DNA of 64,000 nucleotides, from NCBI RefSeq assembly GCF_021869535.1, contig NW_026262734.1:108349088-108413087 (forward strand), given 5' to 3'. Shown here piece after piece: positions 60,690 through 64,000 of this stretch (position 1 is the stretch's first letter; each line of letters opens with the position of its first letter). The DNA comes from Mytilus californianus (lineage: Eukaryota; Mollusca; Bivalvia; Mytilida; Mytilidae). The notes below the pieces were generated by a model. That model saw only the letters and a list, made by a program, of their open reading frames with translations, did no database searches and was not told the origin of the DNA. Both the position numbers and the translations under genes were made by a program.

Positions 60690-61640
60690 GCTTGGATGCG
60701 CTTGTAACAAGGGAGTCAGCCTGGATGTGATTCAAACGGTGTGCTTTAAAAACCTGAGTCAGCCTGGATGCGCTTTTCCCACCTAAGTCAGCTTGTGTGT
60801 GCTTGTAACCCCTAGGTCAGCCTGTGTGTGCTTGAAACACCTTAGTGAGCCTGAATGTGCTTGAAACACATGAGTCAGCTTGTATGTGCTTCAGATACAT
60901 GAGTCAGTACAAGTGTGTTAATAACACATGTATATGTCAGCTCGGGAGTGCTTGTACACATGCAAGCCTGGATGTGCATGTGACACTTGAGTCAGCCTAG
61001 CTGTGCTTAAAACACCTGAGTCAGCCTGAGTGTGCTTTTAACACCTGAGTCAACCTGGATGCGTTCGTAACACCTGAGTCAACCTATGTGTGATTGTAAC
61101 ACATGATGAGTCTGTCTATGTGTGCTTTTAACACCTGAGTCAGCCTGGCAGTGCTTGTAATAAATGCGTAAGCCTGTGTTTGCTTGTATCACCTGAGTCA
61201 ACCTTGGTGTGCTTGCAACACATGAGTCAGCCTGGGTGTGCTTGTTACACCTGGGTCAGCATGGATGTGCTTGAAACACCCGAGCCAGCCTGGAAGTGCT
61301 TGTTACACCTGTGTTAGCATGGATGCGCTTGAAACAACCGAGTCAGCCTGGGTTTGCTTGTTACACCTGGGTCAGCATAGATGTGCTTGAAACACCCGAG
61401 TCAGCCATGATGTGCTTGTTACACCTGGGTCAGCATGGATGTGCTTGAAACACCCGAGTCAGCCTGGGTGGCCTTGTAACACCTGAGTCACCCTTTGTGT
61501 GCTTGTAACACACCTGAGTCAGTCTGGATGTGATTGTAACACCTACGTCAGTCTGGTGTGCATGTAACACACAAGTCAACCTGCATGGGTGCGCTTGTTT
61601 TACCTGCGTCAGCCTGGGTGTATTTGTTAAACATCAGTCA
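60690..61640. repeat. Minisatellite, ~31-nt unit with TGAGTCA core (copy B)
   Basis: About 30 units of the same family as 1590-2785. The higher-order expansion with 'cacccgag' units is shorter here. Individual unit variants (for example 'cctggcagtgcttg', 'taaatgcgtaagcc') occur in the same order in both copies, so the arrays share one ancestor and then changed length. Confidence 0.9.
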
Positions 61641-62773
61641 AATATGTCTACATTTTGAGTGTATGAATTAAAAGAAATCTAGGCTGTCATCTGATTTCCA
61701 GATAGACGCCAAATTAATTGCTGATATAAAATACTCACTTTTGTATGCCCATAGTTATGAATCGTAAGTCAATAAAATCAAAATGCCGAACAGCGTCTAT
61801 GTTTAATATGGACCAAAATAATTTTTCATTACATCAATGCACTTGATGAAGGATACCATTTGCCATGTACTTTCCAGAAAAGATAAGGGAGCAACCATTT
61901 AACTTCAAGGGGGGAGGTTATGGTTTTTTGTCTGAGTCAGATTTTTTTCTTCAATTTATAACACTATAATGTATGAGGAAAATCTTGATTCCGAATATTT
62001 TTTTGTCATCTACTTGACCAGAATATGTTTTTTCATCAAATTGGGGATCAGAATATATATTTTTAGAAAAAAAAACATACCCCCGCGACCCTCCTCCGCC
62101 ACCCTCTTCCCCCCCCCCCAAGTTAAATGGTCGTTCCATAATGTGACCAATGAAAGGCTTTAACCATCGCCTTTTTAAAAAAAATTATCTGCATTTATTA
62201 TTTATTTTTAACTAACGATGAAAACCATAAAGACCCTCAGCAAAGGTGATTTTTAAAAAACATAAATAACTAATCTTAATTATTGCAAAATCGGGAAGAA
62301 TGTATTTAAAGCGAATATTGATATAATTGAGTCAATGTCACAATTTTAAAAGGTTTTTAAGGTTGAAAATGACATATTACAAATAAATCAGACAATTTGT
62401 AATATTCTTGTCATAGCTCTGACAGATGAAAGATTGTCAATAGTTCTACATATTTTTCAATCTTTTCATAAATTCAAAAAAGGACTATGGTAACCAACGT
62501 AGGTGAAATCTTCAATAGATAAAACGCTAGCTACTGTAGTAGTACATTTGAAAAAAAAACCTTTCTTTTAACTATAAGTCATAAATGTAACATTTGATAC
62601 AATATGCCATGACATGGATTTCCTGTCGCACTATCCTGAAAAGAAAATTTCTGCTTTCTAGGCAGATTTTCGAAGGGGTAAAATCGAAGACAATTTCGTG
62701 AATTATTCAGTAGCCAACTTGGTTAATTTACCTTTATAAAATATAAGTGTCATGTTTTACACTAGTCATTTTT

Positions 62774-62910
62774 GGGGCCCTTCATAGCTTACTGTTCGGT
62801 GTGAGCTAAGGCTCTTGTTGAAGACCGTACTTTGACCTATAATGGTTTACTTTTACAAATTGTGACTTGGATGGAGAGTTGTCTCATTGGCACTCATACC
62901 ACATCTTCCT
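62774..62910 (+). repeat. R3 repeat (duplicate of 3893-4030)
   Basis: Same boundaries and flanks as in copy A ('ggggcccttcatagcttact' to 'cataccacatcttcc'). Confidence 0.65.
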
Positions 62911-63101
62911 ATATCTATGTACCATTTGATACAATATTCCATGACATTGAATTCCTGTCGCACTATCCTGAATAGAAAGTTTCTGCTTTCTAGACAGATT
63001 TTCGAAGGGGTAAATTCGCGAATGTTTTTTTTCAGTAGCCAACTTGGTTAATTTACCGTTTAAAATATAAGTGTCAGATTTTACACTAGTAATTTTTTAG
63101 G

Positions 63102-63233
63102 CCCCTTTTAGCTTGCTGTTCGATGTGAGCCAAGGCGCCGTGCTGAAGGCCGTACTTTGACCTATAATGGTTTACTTTTACAAATTGTGACCTTGATGGA
63201 GAGTTGTCTCATTGGCACTCATACCACATCTTC
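63102..63233 (+). repeat. R3 repeat (duplicate of 4225-4360)
   Basis: Same boundaries and flanks as in copy A ('cccttttagcttgctgttcg' to 'cataccacatcttctt'). Confidence 0.65.
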
Positions 63234-64000
63234 TTATATCCAGATATACTCGTCTTGTCTACGATCCAGTGCTCCTCGTCTGATGACTTTCTTTATTTGA
63301 TTATTTAAATATATAGTTCTAGTTTTTTATATTGTTTTCAGTGTTTTTGTTTCATTTGACTTGCCTATCCCTTTTCTAGAAACGCTGTTAGTATCTGTTA
63401 TCATTAACTTGCACATTTAGATATTTTTCATTTTTAGAAAATTACCATGTATCAAACAGTAATTTCATTTCAGATTTAGAAATATCTTGAGGTTTGACAG
63501 GAGGCATCTAGATGAATTCCCCATGGTATGATCGTTATTTTTAAAACCTCCAACAAAATTTTTAACAATGACGACGGTGCGAGTATGGATGTCTCTTCTG
63601 ATGGAACAGGAACAGTTCTGCTGACAATTTTTTATCCGACGTAAGTTAAACTTAATTCTCTATCCTGTCTTTTGGATGCGAGTTAATTTATTTTGGCTAA
63701 AGACATCCTTCGATGCAGAATTGAAAAAAACATCAACATTTGCAGAGTTGAAGAAAAAATGCATTCAACAGCAACACGTACAGTGAATTACCATTTCTAG
63801 TTTATGGAAATATGTGAAATTGTGACCCTGTGAGTAAAATAAATACATGGGAAATTAGTTTTATACCTTTTCGACTCGCTATATTTAGAGAAAAAAAAAC
63901 CGCACAGTAATTAATAAAGCAAAAATATTACTATCTTTAAAGAGTTTTACTATCTACACGCAACATAGCTCTCCGCAACAGCAGGTTGACAAACAAACAA

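Larger units (their letters stand above)
59049..64000. repeat. Direct segmental duplication, copy B
   Basis: Same orientation and order as 1-5130. Includes an ~82-nt segment (about 59980-60060) missing from copy A and flanked by similar CTCTTG(C)AAGAA words, a shorter minisatellite, and a shorter G-tract near 61910. Near its end a ~30-nt stretch present in copy A (5053-5083) is missing. Similarity fades at about 63980, 20 nt before the window end. Confidence 0.9.

Noticed and set aside
1-64000. The 5-kb terminal direct repeats as LTRs of a giant element
   Set aside because: They contain minisatellites and dispersed repeats, show no TG...CA ends or primer-binding site, and the interior holds intron-containing host genes.

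Overview
The window is invertebrate animal DNA. It is AT-rich, with short exons in introns of 0.5-3 kb and canonical GT-AG splice sites, and it is dense in dispersed repeats. The repeat families (a very common SINE/MITE-like unit, 5'-truncated reverse-transcriptase elements, tRNA-derived SINEs) look to me like those of marine bivalves, most likely a mussel (Mytilidae). That assignment rests on recall of repeat families, not on a search.

Layout. (1) 1-5130: first copy of a direct duplication of at least 5 kb, carrying a ~31-nt minisatellite. (2) 5130-14050: intergenic DNA with dispersed repeats and a decayed reverse-transcriptase (RT) element. (3) 14062-25379 (+): an intact eight-exon gene for a CARD-containing caspase, called caspase A here (407 aa, or 413 aa with a possible 18-nt microexon). 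(4) 25380-32419: intergenic, with an inverted RT-element remnant and its 3' tails. (5) 32430-44979 (+): a tandem paralogue, caspase B (420 aa), with the same eight exons and the same intron phases (0,1,0,0,1,1,0). Its introns hold an internally deleted Ty3/Gypsy element, a GACGTC-rich foldback element and a small terminal-inverted-repeat MITE. (6) 49913-53343 (-): the last two exons of a fibrinogen-related (FReD) gene. The expected preceding exon lies next to them in inverted orientation (53670-53766, +) and has no splice donor. (7) 54150-55985: a 27-nt minisatellite array. (8) 57187-57343: a long hairpin. (9) 59049-64000: second copy of the terminal duplication.

Function. Both caspases have the initiator layout: an N-terminal CARD for adaptor recruitment, a large subunit with the catalytic His and Cys, an aspartate-containing linker, and a small subunit. 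Caspase A keeps all three S1-pocket residues expected of a caspase. Caspase B keeps His and Cys but has Ser in place of the small-subunit S1 arginine and reads QACRE in place of QACRG. It may therefore be a specificity-shifted or inactive, c-FLIP-like regulator that keeps CARD and dimerisation surfaces. FReD proteins are secreted lectin-like recognition molecules in bivalves; the copy here looks rearranged.

Repeat boundaries were set by eye and are approximate. No similarity searches were run.
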